Assembly (NCBI RefSeq): GCF_019430945.1
Contig: NZ_JAHYCB010000002.1
Span: 310,001 to 374,000, forward strand
Length of the DNA stretch: 64,000 bases
From: Neorhizobium populisoli
GTDB taxonomy: Bacteria > Pseudomonadota > Alphaproteobacteria > Rhizobiales > Rhizobiaceae
Direction: 5' to 3'
This document shows positions 52,574-60,713 of this stretch, one piece after another; the first letter of the stretch is position 1, and the number at the start of each line of letters is the position of its first letter. The notes beneath the pieces were generated by a model, which was given only the letters and a program-made list of their open reading frames with translations, ran no database searches and was not told the origin of the DNA. A program made the position numbers and the translations under genes.

Positions 52574-53533
52574 TTACTTCAGCAGCCCGACTTCCTTGTA
52601 ATAACGCTCGGCACCGGGATGCAGCGGCACCGGCATGCCTTCCAGCGCCTTCTTGATGTTGATTTCCTTGGCGGCGGCGTGCGCGGCGGAAAGCTTCGGC
52701 AGGTTGTCGAACAGCAGCTTGGTCATCTGGTAGACCGTTTCGTCGGAAACGCCCGAATGGGTGATCAGGAAGTTGCCGACCGCAGCCGTTTCGACATCCG
52801 CCGTCTGGCCCTCATACGTGCCGGCCGGAATCTTCACCGAAATATACGGCGCGCCGATCTTCTCGACCTCCGCCTTCGGGATCGCCACGACATTGATCTT
52901 CAAAGAGGTCGCAAGGTCACGAATCGAAGCGACGCCAAGACCGGCGGACTGAAGTGTCGCGTCCAGCTGGCGGTTCTTGATCAGTTCGACGGATTCGGCG
53001 AACGGCAGATATTCGGTCTTGCCGAGATCCTTGTAGGAAAGGCCGGCCGCCGTGAAAATGGCGCGGGCGTTGAGTTCGGTGCCGGAGGCCGGCGCGCCGA
53101 CCGAAAGGCTCTTGCCCTTGAGATCTGCCAGCGTCTTCACGCCGGATTCAGCCGAGGCGACGACCTGGATATAGTTCGGATAGATGGCGGCGATGCCGCG
53201 CAGTTTGTCGAGCTTGCCGGGGAAGCCGGCTTCCTTGTTGCCCTTCCAGGCTTCCTGAACGGAATCGCCCAGCGAGAAGCCGATCTCACCGCGGCCGGCC
53301 TGCAAAAGGTTGAGGTTTTCGACCGAGGCCTTGGTGGCCTGTACCTGGGTGCGGGCGTCCTTGATGCCCTTGCCGTAGATTTCGCCGAGCGCCACGCCGA
53401 GCGGATAATAGACACCCGAAGTGCCGCCGGTCAGGACGTTGATGAATTCGGCCGCCTTCGCGCCCGCAGCGGAAAAAGCCGTCGAAACGGCAAGCGTCGC
53501 CGCGAACATGAGATTGATTTTGCTGGACTTCAC
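52574..53533 (-). CDS. TAXI family TRAP transporter solute-binding protein
   Basis: A 319-residue periplasmic binding protein with signal peptide (NLMFAATLAVSTAFSAAGAKA) and the TAXI fold: FINVLTGGTSGVYYPLGVALGEIY, QVQATKASVENLNLLQAGRGEIGFSLGDSV, and the C-terminal part KLLFDNLPKLSAAH. It binds an unknown substrate and hands it to the fused permease. The start is a GTG at 53533 with GGGAGGAG 7 bases upstream; the frame opens 7 residues further. A sigma-70-like promoter lies just ahead. The RIME-like element sits between it and the permease gene and may reduce read-through so that more binding protein is made. Confidence 0.92.
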   Translation of the reverse strand: MKSSKINLMFAATLAVSTAFSAAGAKAAEFINVLTGGTSGVYYPLGVALGEIYGKGIKDARTQVQATKASVENLNLLQAGRGEIGFSLGDSVQEAWKGNKEAGFPGKLDKLRGIAAIYPNYIQVVASAESGVKTLADLKGKSLSVGAPASGTELNARAIFTAAGLSYKDLGKTEYLPFAESVELIKNRQLDATLQSAGLGVASIRDLATSLKINVVAIPKAEVEKIGAPYISVKIPAGTYEGQTADVETAAVGNFLITHSGVSDETVYQMTKLLFDNLPKLSAAHAAAKEINIKKALEGMPVPLHPGAERYYKEVGLLK

Positions 53534-53571
53534 GATGCGCTCCTCCCAAAGCAACCCTTCAGATGGCGGTT

Positions 53572-53600
53572 ATCATGGGGAGGCGGTACCGGCAGGTCAA
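53572..53600 (-). promoter_or_regulatory. sigma-70-type promoter of the TRAP-TAXI operon
   Basis: On the minus strand, TTGACC (-35, 5 of 6 matches) and CATGAT (-10, 4 of 6) are separated by exactly 17 bases. They lie about 40 bases before the GTG of the binding-protein gene. No operator was found. Confidence 0.55.
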
Positions 53601-53672
53601 CCGCTTTATGGCCCGAATACGGCGAGGGTCTTACAACTTTAGTGGTAGATTTCGGGGCGATTAAGCGGTGGC

Positions 53673-54197
53673 TTACCGCATCAGGCCGGCCTTGACCCGG
53701 TCGATGAAGGCGCCTTTCAGCACATTGTAGCGGGCCCGGCTTTCCGGCGCCTCGGACACCGCCTGTTCCTTGAGCGCGACGTATTCGCGCCTCAGTTCCG
53801 GGTCGCTGCGCAACGCATCCCGCAACGCGATGTTCGATATCCACGAATAGCCGCCAAGCTCGACGAGGTGGACGAGATGCGTGCGTTCGGTGGTATCGCG
53901 CCCGCGGCCGAAAATGTGGTGCCCCGGCACGCCCGCATGGGCGGCATAGTCATAACCGAGCGCCAGAAGTGGATCATGACAGTCTTCCCAGTCGGAAAGC
54001 GGATCGAGCGCCACGATGATATCGAGGATCGGCTTGGCGCGCAGACCGGGTACGGCAGTCGAACCGTAATGCTCGATACCTTTGGCGATATTTCCGATCG
54101 CCCCTGCAAGCCGCTCGTGCTCACGGGCAAATTCCCCCGGCCATTCAGGATCGTAGTCGACCAGCAGATTGGTATTGTGCTTCAGCCCTAGCACCAT
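53673..54197 (-). CDS. GrpB family protein
   Basis: A 174-residue protein of the GrpB (UPF0157) nucleotidyltransferase-like family: YDPEWPGEFAREHERLAGAI, IEHYGSTAVPGLRAKPILDIIVAL, RTHLVHLVE and the C-terminal ARYNVLKGAFI. Some members are fused to or act with dephospho-CoA kinase; the activity is not established. The start is uncertain: ATG 54215 (overlapping xseB by 11 bases) and ATG 54197 are both possible; 54197 is preferred since the family begins shortly before YDPEWP. It follows xseB directly and ends before the TRAP promoter. Confidence 0.85.
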   Translation of the reverse strand: MVLGLKHNTNLLVDYDPEWPGEFAREHERLAGAIGNIAKGIEHYGSTAVPGLRAKPILDIIVALDPLSDWEDCHDPLLALGYDYAAHAGVPGHHIFGRGRDTTERTHLVHLVELGGYSWISNIALRDALRSDPELRREYVALKEQAVSEAPESRARYNVLKGAFIDRVKAGLMR

Positions 54198-54204
54198 GCC
54201 GACG

Positions 54205-54459
54205 TCATTCGCCATCGAGCGGCTCGACGCCCTGCGGTTTGCCGGCACGGTCGAGGCGGATCTTTTCGATGCGGTTTTCGGCGGCGGTGAGCAGCTTTTC
54301 GCAATGCTTCTTCAGCGCTTCGCCGCGTTCGTAGATAGCGATGGATTCGTCCAGCGCCACGTCGCCGCGTTCCAGCCGGGCAACGATGCTTTCCAGTTCG
54401 GCGACGGCCTTTTCGAAGGAATAGCCGGTGACGTCAACGGTTTCGGTGCTGTCGGTCAT
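54205..54459 (-). CDS. xseB: exodeoxyribonuclease VII small subunit
   Basis: An 84-residue helical protein, the small subunit of exonuclease VII that degrades single-stranded DNA to oligonucleotides. The sequence has [44 protein letters not shown], the well-known XseB core. The large subunit gene xseA is not adjacent in this window. It lies 3 bases after the histone-deacetylase-like gene and borders grpB. In rhizobia xseB is commonly upstream of dxs, but here the TRAP block is inserted. Confidence 0.94.
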   Translation of the reverse strand: MTDSTETVDVTGYSFEKAVAELESIVARLERGDVALDESIAIYERGEALKKHCEKLLTAAENRIEKIRLDRAGKPQGVEPLDGE

Positions 54460-54462
54460 GGT

Positions 54463-55395
54463 CTATCCCTTCATCAGTCGCGAAATGTGCATGCCGGCCG
54501 ATTCGGCCAGACCTTCCAGATCATAGCCACCCTCGAGCAGGCTGACGATCCGGTTGTTGGCGTATTTCCCCGCCAATTCCATCAGCCGGCCGGTCGCCCA
54601 GTCGAAATCGTCGCCGACAAGATTGATCTGCGCCAGCGGATCGCGGTGATGCGCATCGAAGCCGGCCGAGATCAGGATGAAATCCGGCCGGTAGTTTTCG
54701 AGCGCCGGCAGGACGCGGCTCTTGAAGGCTTCGCGAAAATGCTCGCTGCCGGTATCGGGCGAGAGCGGCGCGTTGACGACGTTGTTCTTCACACCCGTCT
54801 CGTCCTTGGCGCCGCTGCCGGGATAAAGCGGCATCTGGTGCGTCGAGCAGAACAACACGGACGGATCGTCCCAGAAGATGTCCTGCGTGCCGTTGCCATG
54901 ATGCACGTCCCAGTCGACGATCGCGACGCGCTCGATACCATGTTTCTGCTGCGCATGGCGGGCGGCGATCGCGACATTGTTGAACAGGCAGAAGCCCATG
55001 AACTTGTCTTTTTCCGCATGGTGCCCCGGCGGCCGGGATGCGACGAAGGCATTGTCCACCTTGCCGGACAGAACGTCATCGACTGCCGCCATCGCCCCGC
55101 CGACGCCGGTCAGCGCCGCCTGGAAGCTTTTCGGGCCGACATAGGTGTCGGACTCGATCTGCTTGACGGTGTCTTCCTCGGGGATCGAGCGCATCACGGC
55201 GGTCAGATGTTTTTCCGGGTGGGCGAGCAGAACCGAATCCTCGTTCGCCTGCGGCGCCTCTTTGCGGTCGAGGCTCGCGAAATTCGGATGCTCCAGCGCG
55301 ATATTGAGCGAGCGCAGCCGGTCCGCCCGTTCGGGGTGCCCTTCAGGTGTGCGATGCTCGAGGAAGATCGTATGCTCGTAAAGGCGCGTGGTCAT
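54463..55395 (-). CDS. histone deacetylase-like (acetylpolyamine amidohydrolase) protein
   Basis: A 310-residue zinc-dependent hydrolase of the class II histone deacetylase family, which in bacteria removes acetyl groups from polyamines or acetylated proteins. Seen: RPPGHHAEKDKFMGFCLFNNVAIAARHAQ with its His-His pair, VAIVDWDVHHGNGTQDIFWDDPSVLF (Asp and His zinc ligands), SAGFDAHHRDPLAQINL, and the C-terminal GGYDLEGLAES. The catalytic set appears intact. It starts an apparent operon with xseB 3 bases downstream. Substrate unknown. Confidence 0.9.
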   Translation of the reverse strand: MTTRLYEHTIFLEHRTPEGHPERADRLRSLNIALEHPNFASLDRKEAPQANEDSVLLAHPEKHLTAVMRSIPEEDTVKQIESDTYVGPKSFQAALTGVGGAMAAVDDVLSGKVDNAFVASRPPGHHAEKDKFMGFCLFNNVAIAARHAQQKHGIERVAIVDWDVHHGNGTQDIFWDDPSVLFCSTHQMPLYPGSGAKDETGVKNNVVNAPLSPDTGSEHFREAFKSRVLPALENYRPDFILISAGFDAHHRDPLAQINLVGDDFDWATGRLMELAGKYANNRIVSLLEGGYDLEGLAESAGMHISRLMKG

Positions 55396-55544
55396 GAGAG
55401 GCGGCCTCGTGAAGGGGGGAACTTGCAGGTGGACATTCCGGACATGGCGCAGATACTGGATTTTTTCAAGCGGACTCCTCTTGCTCTTCCGATAGTTTAG
55501 ACTGCAAGAAAGATCTCACGTGTAAAGCGACGCCAGGGGGCAAG

Positions 55545-55943
55545 GTGGTCAAGGATACGGTCAAAGCGCAGGAGTTCCGGGTGCCGTTCCGGGACGTCGA
55601 CATGAACGGAGAGATGTTTCGCTCCGCCTATGTCGTGCGCGCCGAAGAGGCGGTGACGGAATTCTGGCGCAAGCGGAAGGTAAAGGATGGCGATCCCTTC
55701 TTCATCGTCGGCAAGATCACCTGCACCTTCCATGCGCCGGTGAAACTCGGCGAGCTCGTCAAGACCGAAGTCGGCATCAGCAAGATCGGCGGCAAGTCGG
55801 CCGGTTTCCTGGTGCGCATGCTGCGCGCCGGCGAGGCCGTGGCGGAGGCCGAGGTAGTCTGGACCGCCTCCGATCCCGAAAGCCGGGAGCCGGTCGCGCT
55901 ACCGGAAGAATTGCGCGACTGGCTTTATCAGTATCTCGACTGA
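55545..55943 (+). CDS. acyl-CoA thioesterase, hotdog fold
   Basis: A 132-residue protein with the 4HBT hotdog look: FRVPFRDVDMNGEMFRSAYVVRAEEAVTEFWRKR, then KITCTFHAPVKLGELVKTEVGI and GKSAGFLVRMLRAGEAVAEAEVVW. It hydrolyses an acyl-CoA thioester; the active-site Asp in RDVDMNG is seen. The usual second residue of YbgC types (H near Asp+8) is replaced, so the substrate may be unusual. The start is a GTG (55545) with CCAGGGGGC just before it. It is transcribed divergently from the HDAC gene and ends convergent with bioY. Confidence 0.82.
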   Translation: MVKDTVKAQEFRVPFRDVDMNGEMFRSAYVVRAEEAVTEFWRKRKVKDGDPFFIVGKITCTFHAPVKLGELVKTEVGISKIGGKSAGFLVRMLRAGEAVAEAEVVWTASDPESREPVALPEELRDWLYQYLD

Positions 55944-55951
55944 GACCGGTG

Positions 55952-56515
55952 TCAGGCCCGCTGCGGCAGCAGAGGGTAGCCCACCATGACCGCGCGGCCG
56001 GCAAGCGCTGCGATCATTGCCTTCAGCACGTCGCCCGGCACGAAGGCGAGGTCGCCGAGGAAAGCGGTCGCAAGGCCGGTGCCGGTGCCGAAGGCGAGAT
56101 AGGCAATGCCCATCAGGTGATCGACCACCACGCCGCCGAGCAGCGCCGCCAGGAAAAAGCCGGCGATCTGTACGATGCCGTTCTGCGAGCGGTCGACGAA
56201 ATGTTCCGAGCAATAACCCGTGACGACGGCAGCGAAGAACCAGCCGACCAGATAACCTGCGGTTGGCAGGAAGAAGGTGGCAAGACCGCCGCGTCCGCCG
56301 GAGAGAACCGGCAGGCCGATCGCGACCAGGACGAGGACGAGGAGAACGGCAAGGCCGCCGCGCTTGGCCCCGAGGATGACGCCGGCCAGCATGACCCCGA
56401 GCGACTGGGCGGTGATCGGTACCGGAATGAAACCCAGCATGATCGGGGGAACGAGGCCGAGAGCCACGATGATCGCTGCAAACAGGGCTGCGAGGACGAG
56501 ATCACGGGTAGACAT
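55952..56515 (-). CDS. bioY: biotin transporter substrate-binding subunit
   Basis: A 187-residue membrane protein with six predicted membrane segments, the S-component of the biotin ECF transporter. Family landmarks: PITAQSLGVMLAGVILGAKRGGLAV near residues 33-57, FFLPTAGYLVGWFFAAVV, and LGDLAFVPGDVLKAMIAALAGRAV. It binds biotin in the membrane; with BioM and BioN it forms a complete high-affinity uptake system. Biotin import is well known in rhizobia, many of which are biotin-limited. It lies 30 bases after bioN in the leftward bioMNY operon. Confidence 0.95.
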   Translation of the reverse strand: MSTRDLVLAALFAAIIVALGLVPPIMLGFIPVPITAQSLGVMLAGVILGAKRGGLAVLLVLVLVAIGLPVLSGGRGGLATFFLPTAGYLVGWFFAAVVTGYCSEHFVDRSQNGIVQIAGFFLAALLGGVVVDHLMGIAYLAFGTGTGLATAFLGDLAFVPGDVLKAMIAALAGRAVMVGYPLLPQRA

Positions 56516-56545
56516 GGTATAAAATCCCTTAACGCTGATCTTGTG

Positions 56546-57151
56546 TCATTTCTGACTGCGGATGCCGCGTGCGTCAATGGCGGCGGCTATCTCGTCGGCA
56601 TTGCGCAGGGTCAGTATAATCAATGGCACGGCCAATGTTAGGGGTTTCGGTTTCAACCCGCGGGCGTGGTGCGCGTCGCGGATAGCCTGATACCGGTCGA
56701 GCACTTCCGGCAGGAAACGGATGACGAGGCCGATGGCGAGACCGATATCGGAGGCGGTTATCAGGCCGGTCTTTTCGAGCGGCTTCGCAGCCGTTGTGAC
56801 GACCGCGATGAAGTCTCCCGTGCTGGTGGTTGCCGTTATGGTTGCGGCAAAAAGGAACAGCGCGATCAGCCGAAAAAACACCGCCGCCGCATCGACCGGG
56901 CTGTTGATAACCAGCGTGAAGACCGAAACGACGACGATGGTCAGCAGAATCACCCGCAGTCGCTGCCACGAATTGCGCCACCCGAGCCCGAGCATCGCAT
57001 AAAGGCCGATGCCAGCCACGGCGGCAAATGCAAGCAACAGAGGCGAATGCAGCAGGAAGAGCAGCAGGCTGACGGCCGCGAGCCCGGCAAGCTTCAAGCC
57101 CGCCGGCAGGCGATGCAGAAACGTATCACCCTCCACATGCAGGCTTTTCAT
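56546..57151 (-). CDS. bioN: biotin ECF transporter transmembrane subunit
   Basis: A 201-residue EcfT-type membrane protein with about five membrane segments. The two cytoplasmic coupling helices with arginine motifs are visible: DAHHARGLKPKPLT (residues about 160-173) and AIDARGIRSQK at the C terminus. It couples the ATPase BioM with BioY. It overlaps bioM by 4 bases (57148-57151) and bioY follows 30 bases later. Confidence 0.93.
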   Translation of the reverse strand: MKSLHVEGDTFLHRLPAGLKLAGLAAVSLLLFLLHSPLLLAFAAVAGIGLYAMLGLGWRNSWQRLRVILLTIVVVSVFTLVINSPVDAAAVFFRLIALFLFAATITATTSTGDFIAVVTTAAKPLEKTGLITASDIGLAIGLVIRFLPEVLDRYQAIRDAHHARGLKPKPLTLAVPLIILTLRNADEIAAAIDARGIRSQK

Positions 57152-57825
57152 GCGGCGATCTCGCGATAACGGGCAATGACGTCGCCCGGCGGTCCGTCCG
57201 CCGCAAGCCGCCCCTCATGGAAGCACAGCACCCGGTCGAAACCGCCAATCAGGTCGAGATCGTGGCTGATGACGATGATGTTTTCCTCGAGGCCATGAAT
57301 GGTCTTCTCGACGAGGCCGCGGTTTTTGAGGTCGAGCTGGTTGGTCGGTTCGTCCATGATGAGAACGTCAGGCCTGGTCACCAGTACCGAAGCAAGTGCC
57401 GCGAGCTGCAATTCGCCGCCCGAAAGCTCATGGACGCGTCGGTCGGCCAGGCGCCCGATGCCGAAACGGGCAAGAATGCCTGACACGGCTTCCTGTTTTT
57501 CGGTTTTCGACAGTTTTCGGGTGGAAAGCCCCAGCGCGATATCTTCTTTCAGGACCGGCAGGACGATCTGGTTCTGCGGGTTCTGGAAGATGAAACCGGC
57601 CAGTGCCCGCACCCGGTCACCGTCTTTGGAAGTATCGAAACCACCCACGCTCACCTTGCCGGCAGCGGGCAGAACCAAGCCATTGATCATCCGCGCAAAG
57701 GTGGTCTTGCCGGAGCCGTTGAGACCGATCACGCCGATCCGCCGCTCGGTCAGCGAAAGGGTGAGGGGATGAAGAACGGTGCGTCCCTCGAAGCGCGCTT
57801 CTGCCTGTTCGAAACGGATATCCAA
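57148..57825 (-). CDS. bioM: biotin ECF transporter ATPase
   Basis: A 225-residue ABC ATPase. Walker A GLNGSGKTTFARM (about residue 34), Q-loop FIFQNPQNQIV, signature LSGGELQLAAL, Walker B VLIMDEPTNQLDLKN, and the switch His in IVISHDLDLIGGF. It powers biotin uptake through BioN and BioY. The gene leads the operon. The upstream region (57826-57932) contains TCTATAGA, but this does not match the BioR consensus I recall (TTATMKATAA). Confidence 0.94.
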   Translation of the reverse strand: MDIRFEQAEARFEGRTVLHPLTLSLTERRIGVIGLNGSGKTTFARMINGLVLPAAGKVSVGGFDTSKDGDRVRALAGFIFQNPQNQIVLPVLKEDIALGLSTRKLSKTEKQEAVSGILARFGIGRLADRRVHELSGGELQLAALASVLVTRPDVLIMDEPTNQLDLKNRGLVEKTIHGLEENIIVISHDLDLIGGFDRVLCFHEGRLAADGPPGDVIARYREIAA

Positions 57826-57932
57826 GCCGGGTCCCTCGTTTTGCCGGTTCTATAGACATTAAGTGCAGAAAGGGCAAAGTGGAACTTAACATGAACATTG
57901 AAACTCAAGCCGCGGCATCCTAGTCTCTTCCC

Positions 57933-59126
57933 ATGGCGATTCTCCTTCCGAACGATCAGGCCCGCAAAATCTTCCTCGAACGGCAGCGGCTTTCCGAACC
58001 GCCCGGCCGCGCGCTGACCAAGCTAGGGCTGTTGCAGCTCGTCGACGATCTCGGTTTCGTGCAGGTCGACAGTATCGCGACCGTCGAGCGCGCCCATCAC
58101 ATGATCCTCTTCTCGCGCAACCAGACCTACAAGCGCGAACACCTGACCTTGCTTCTGGAAAAGGACGGCGAGCTGTTCGAACACTGGACGCATGACGCCT
58201 CGATCATCCCGTCACGCCTGTTCCGCTACTGGAAGCACCGCTTCCGCCGCCGCGAACCGATCATTCAGGAGCGGTGGAAGAAGTGGCATGGCGAAGGCTT
58301 CGACTCTGCCTTTGAGGAAACTTTCCAGCACATCGCTGAAAACGGCGCGATCATGTCGCGCGACATGAAGGCGGAAGAGCACAAGTCCGGCGGCTGGTGG
58401 AATTGGCATCCGAACAAGACGGCGCTCGAATATTACTGGCATACCGGCAAGCTCTCGATCGCCGGCCGGGTGAATTTCCAGAAGGTCTATGACCTGACCG
58501 AACGGGTCATCGCCCAGCATCATCACGAGCCGGAAGTCGACCACGACACATTCGTCGACTGGGCCTGCCGCAGCGCGCTGGACAAGCTCGGTTTCGCAAC
58601 ATCCGGCGAGATCGCCGATTTCTGGGAAATCGTCACGCCGCAGGAAGCCAAGGACTGGGTGAAGGACCATCGCGACGAACTGGTCGAAATCCTCATCGAA
58701 ACCGCCGACGGCAGCCGCCCGCGACCCTCTTTCGCCTTCGCCGGCTTCCCGGAACACCTCGGCGACATCCCAGAGCCGCCGGCCCGCGTTCGCGTTCTCA
58801 GCCCCTTCGACCCGCTGTTGCGCAACCGCGACCGCGCCGAACGGCTGTTCAACTTCTTCTACCGCATCGAAATCTTCGTGCCGGAGCCGAAGCGGCAATA
58901 CGGTTATTACGTCTTTCCTCTGCTCGAAGGCGACCGGATGATCGGCCGCATCGACATGAAGGCGGATCGCAAGGCCGGCACGCTGGATGTGAAGAAGCTC
59001 TGGCTGGAAAAGGGCGTGCGTGCTTCGGCGGGCCGGTTGGAAAAGCTGGATGCGGAACTGCAGCGCGTGGCGCGGTTCGGCGGGGTGGAGAGGGTGAACT
59101 ATGTCGACGGCTGGCGGGGGGAATAG
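57933..59126 (+). CDS. YcaQ/AlkZ-family winged-helix DNA glycosylase
   Basis: A 397-residue protein of the HTH_42/DUF1006 family, whose members AlkZ and YcaQ (AlkX) unhook interstrand DNA crosslinks or remove alkylated bases. Seen: FLERQRLSEPPG near the N terminus, the catalytic Gln-x-Asp motif in FVQVDSIATVERAHH (residues about 42-56), the winged-helix repeats, LFEHWTHDASIIP and the later YFYRIEIFVPEPKRQYGYYVFPLLEGDRMIGRIDMKADRK region. The Q-x-D type is that of the YcaQ branch. It is transcribed divergently from bioM and stands alone. Activity is inferred from the family. Confidence 0.85.
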   Translation: MAILLPNDQARKIFLERQRLSEPPGRALTKLGLLQLVDDLGFVQVDSIATVERAHHMILFSRNQTYKREHLTLLLEKDGELFEHWTHDASIIPSRLFRYWKHRFRRREPIIQERWKKWHGEGFDSAFEETFQHIAENGAIMSRDMKAEEHKSGGWWNWHPNKTALEYYWHTGKLSIAGRVNFQKVYDLTERVIAQHHHEPEVDHDTFVDWACRSALDKLGFATSGEIADFWEIVTPQEAKDWVKDHRDELVEILIETADGSRPRPSFAFAGFPEHLGDIPEPPARVRVLSPFDPLLRNRDRAERLFNFFYRIEIFVPEPKRQYGYYVFPLLEGDRMIGRIDMKADRKAGTLDVKKLWLEKGVRASAGRLEKLDAELQRVARFGGVERVNYVDGWRGE

Positions 59127-59127
59127 A

Positions 59128-59403
59128 TCAATCGTCCAGCCGGTGAACGAACGGGCCTGTTAAGAAAAGCCACAGGCGGCGCAGCAGCGTCGGCCTGTCG
59201 AGATTTTCCAGATGGCGTCGTCCCTTGAACGTCACCTCGATGCGGACTGCCGGTGTCTGGCCGGGTGTGATCGAGACAAGTCCCCTGTTCGCCGCTCGTA
59301 TCAAAGCCTGACGGTCGAAATGCCGTGGGATTTCGCTTTCCAGCAGCCAAAGGGAGCCGCCATGGGCCATGAGTTGGTCCAGCACTTTCTTCATGCCTTT
59401 CAT
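59128..59403 (-). CDS. hypothetical protein, basic helical C terminus
   Basis: A 91-residue protein with a helical N-terminal segment (MKKVLDQLMAHGGSLWLLESEIPRHFDRQALIRAANRG), a strand pair (LVSITPGQTPAVRIEVTFKGRRHLENL) and a basic hydrophobic end (LLRRLWLFLTGPF). The first part resembles a small winged-helix shape, possibly DNA-binding, but no known family is certain. It ends next to the YcaQ-like gene. ATG 59403 or 59394 may be the start; neither has a strong ribosome site. Confidence 0.5.
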   Translation of the reverse strand: MKGMKKVLDQLMAHGGSLWLLESEIPRHFDRQALIRAANRGLVSITPGQTPAVRIEVTFKGRRHLENLDRPTLLRRLWLFLTGPFVHRLDD

Positions 59404-59511
59404 TCCGGATCATAAGCCGGCCCTGACTTTCGTGGGGCCGGCAGGATTTCTGATCCGACAACTAATCGGCATTGCAGGGTATAGCCTCCCCAATATGGGG
59501 GAGAAGACGTC

Positions 59512-60609
59512 TCAAACCGGCGGTTTGATGCTGGCGATCGCTGCGACGAAATCCGCCTGCCGGTTCATGCCGGATTTCTGCAAGATTGATTTCACATGGC
59601 TGCGCACGGTTTCGACGCTGACCGTATGCTGCTTTGCCGTGGCGGAAACATCGTTGCCCGCGGCAAGCGACCAGGCGACGCGGGCTTCGGCCGGGCTGAG
59701 GTCGAACAGGCCCTGGATAAGCTCGGCCGAGGGAACGCGCGAGCGGTCGACTGGCGTGACGATCGTGAAGCTGCTGGCGCGAGTGAAGATGTCGCGCGCA
59801 TTGCCGCGCACCGGGATGAGATGCACGATCGCCGGCGGCGCATCGTCCAGGCGCGGCAACGGAAAGGAATGCGAATGGCCGGGGCGGGCCTGGATAGATC
59901 GCGCAATCTCTGCCTGCGCGGCGGCAAAAAGCGTGTTGGCAGGTTCATGCGCGAAACGGATCTGGTTGCCGGCGGTCAGCACGATCTGCGGCGTAAACCG
60001 TTCCATCAGCGCATTGACGGCCAGCAGCTTGCCTTCGTCGCTGAACACGGCGGAAGGCAGCCCGGTCAGCTGCAGAGCCTCGACGGCGGCGGTGATCCGC
60101 TCGAATTCCAGCCGGCTCGACATCAGCGCGGCGCGCGCCAGATGCGGCCGCAGCTGATCGAGGAAAGCGATCGAATCCTTGGTGACTGGCCCGGTTATCT
60201 TCTTTTTCTCGATCGCTACAATGAACTTGTCGCCGGTCGGCGCCTGGATGAAGGTCGACGTTCCGAGGCCGTAGCCTAAAGGCGTTAGCATCTCGGTGAA
60301 AATCGGATGCGTGTTCAATTCTTCCTCGGTGACGTATTCTGCTTCGTCGACGAAACCGTGATGGGCGATGCTGAGCAGCTTGTCCGCTCGCGTGTTTCTG
60401 TTTGCCCATCCCTCGTCGATCATCTTCTTCGACATATCCATGAGCGATGCAGACGCGAGCCAACGCGGCGGGCCGTTCGGGACGATATTGCCGAACGAAG
60501 TCCCCTGCGCACCGATCGAGAATGCCAGATCGTCGAGGACTTTTTCCCAAAGTTCCGGAAGGAACGCAGCTTCATAGATGAGATCAAGAGAACGCGTAAA
60601 ATTCTGCAT
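59512..60609 (-). CDS. LuxR-type transcriptional regulator
   Basis: A 365-residue protein with an N-terminal sensory-type region (QNFTRSLDLIYEAAFLPELWEKVLDDLAFSIGAQG, residues 2-36), a mixed alpha/beta middle without a domain I can name, and a C-terminal LuxR-type helix-turn-helix (DLSPAEARVAWSLAAGNDVSATAKQHTVSVETVRSHVKSILQKSG, about 305-350). The family responds to a ligand or partner. It has no receiver domain and no clear autoinducer-binding domain. ATG 60609 is preferred; the open frame continues 12 residues. It lies alone between glgB and the hypothetical gene; target genes unknown. Confidence 0.78.
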   Translation of the reverse strand: MQNFTRSLDLIYEAAFLPELWEKVLDDLAFSIGAQGTSFGNIVPNGPPRWLASASLMDMSKKMIDEGWANRNTRADKLLSIAHHGFVDEAEYVTEEELNTHPIFTEMLTPLGYGLGTSTFIQAPTGDKFIVAIEKKKITGPVTKDSIAFLDQLRPHLARAALMSSRLEFERITAAVEALQLTGLPSAVFSDEGKLLAVNALMERFTPQIVLTAGNQIRFAHEPANTLFAAAQAEIARSIQARPGHSHSFPLPRLDDAPPAIVHLIPVRGNARDIFTRASSFTIVTPVDRSRVPSAELIQGLFDLSPAEARVAWSLAAGNDVSATAKQHTVSVETVRSHVKSILQKSGMNRQADFVAAIASIKPPV

Positions 60610-60713
60610 GACGAAATATCTTAAAAAGAACGAAGGAAGCGGCACAATGTCATCCCCTCCGTTGCCAATACGCTAACGGAGGGTTGTGATATCCAGCTAC
60701 ATATACCCTCGGA

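Noticed and set aside
57826..57932. Possible BioR operator before bioM (TCTATAGA)
   Set aside because: It does not fit the BioR consensus TTATMKATAA as I remember it.
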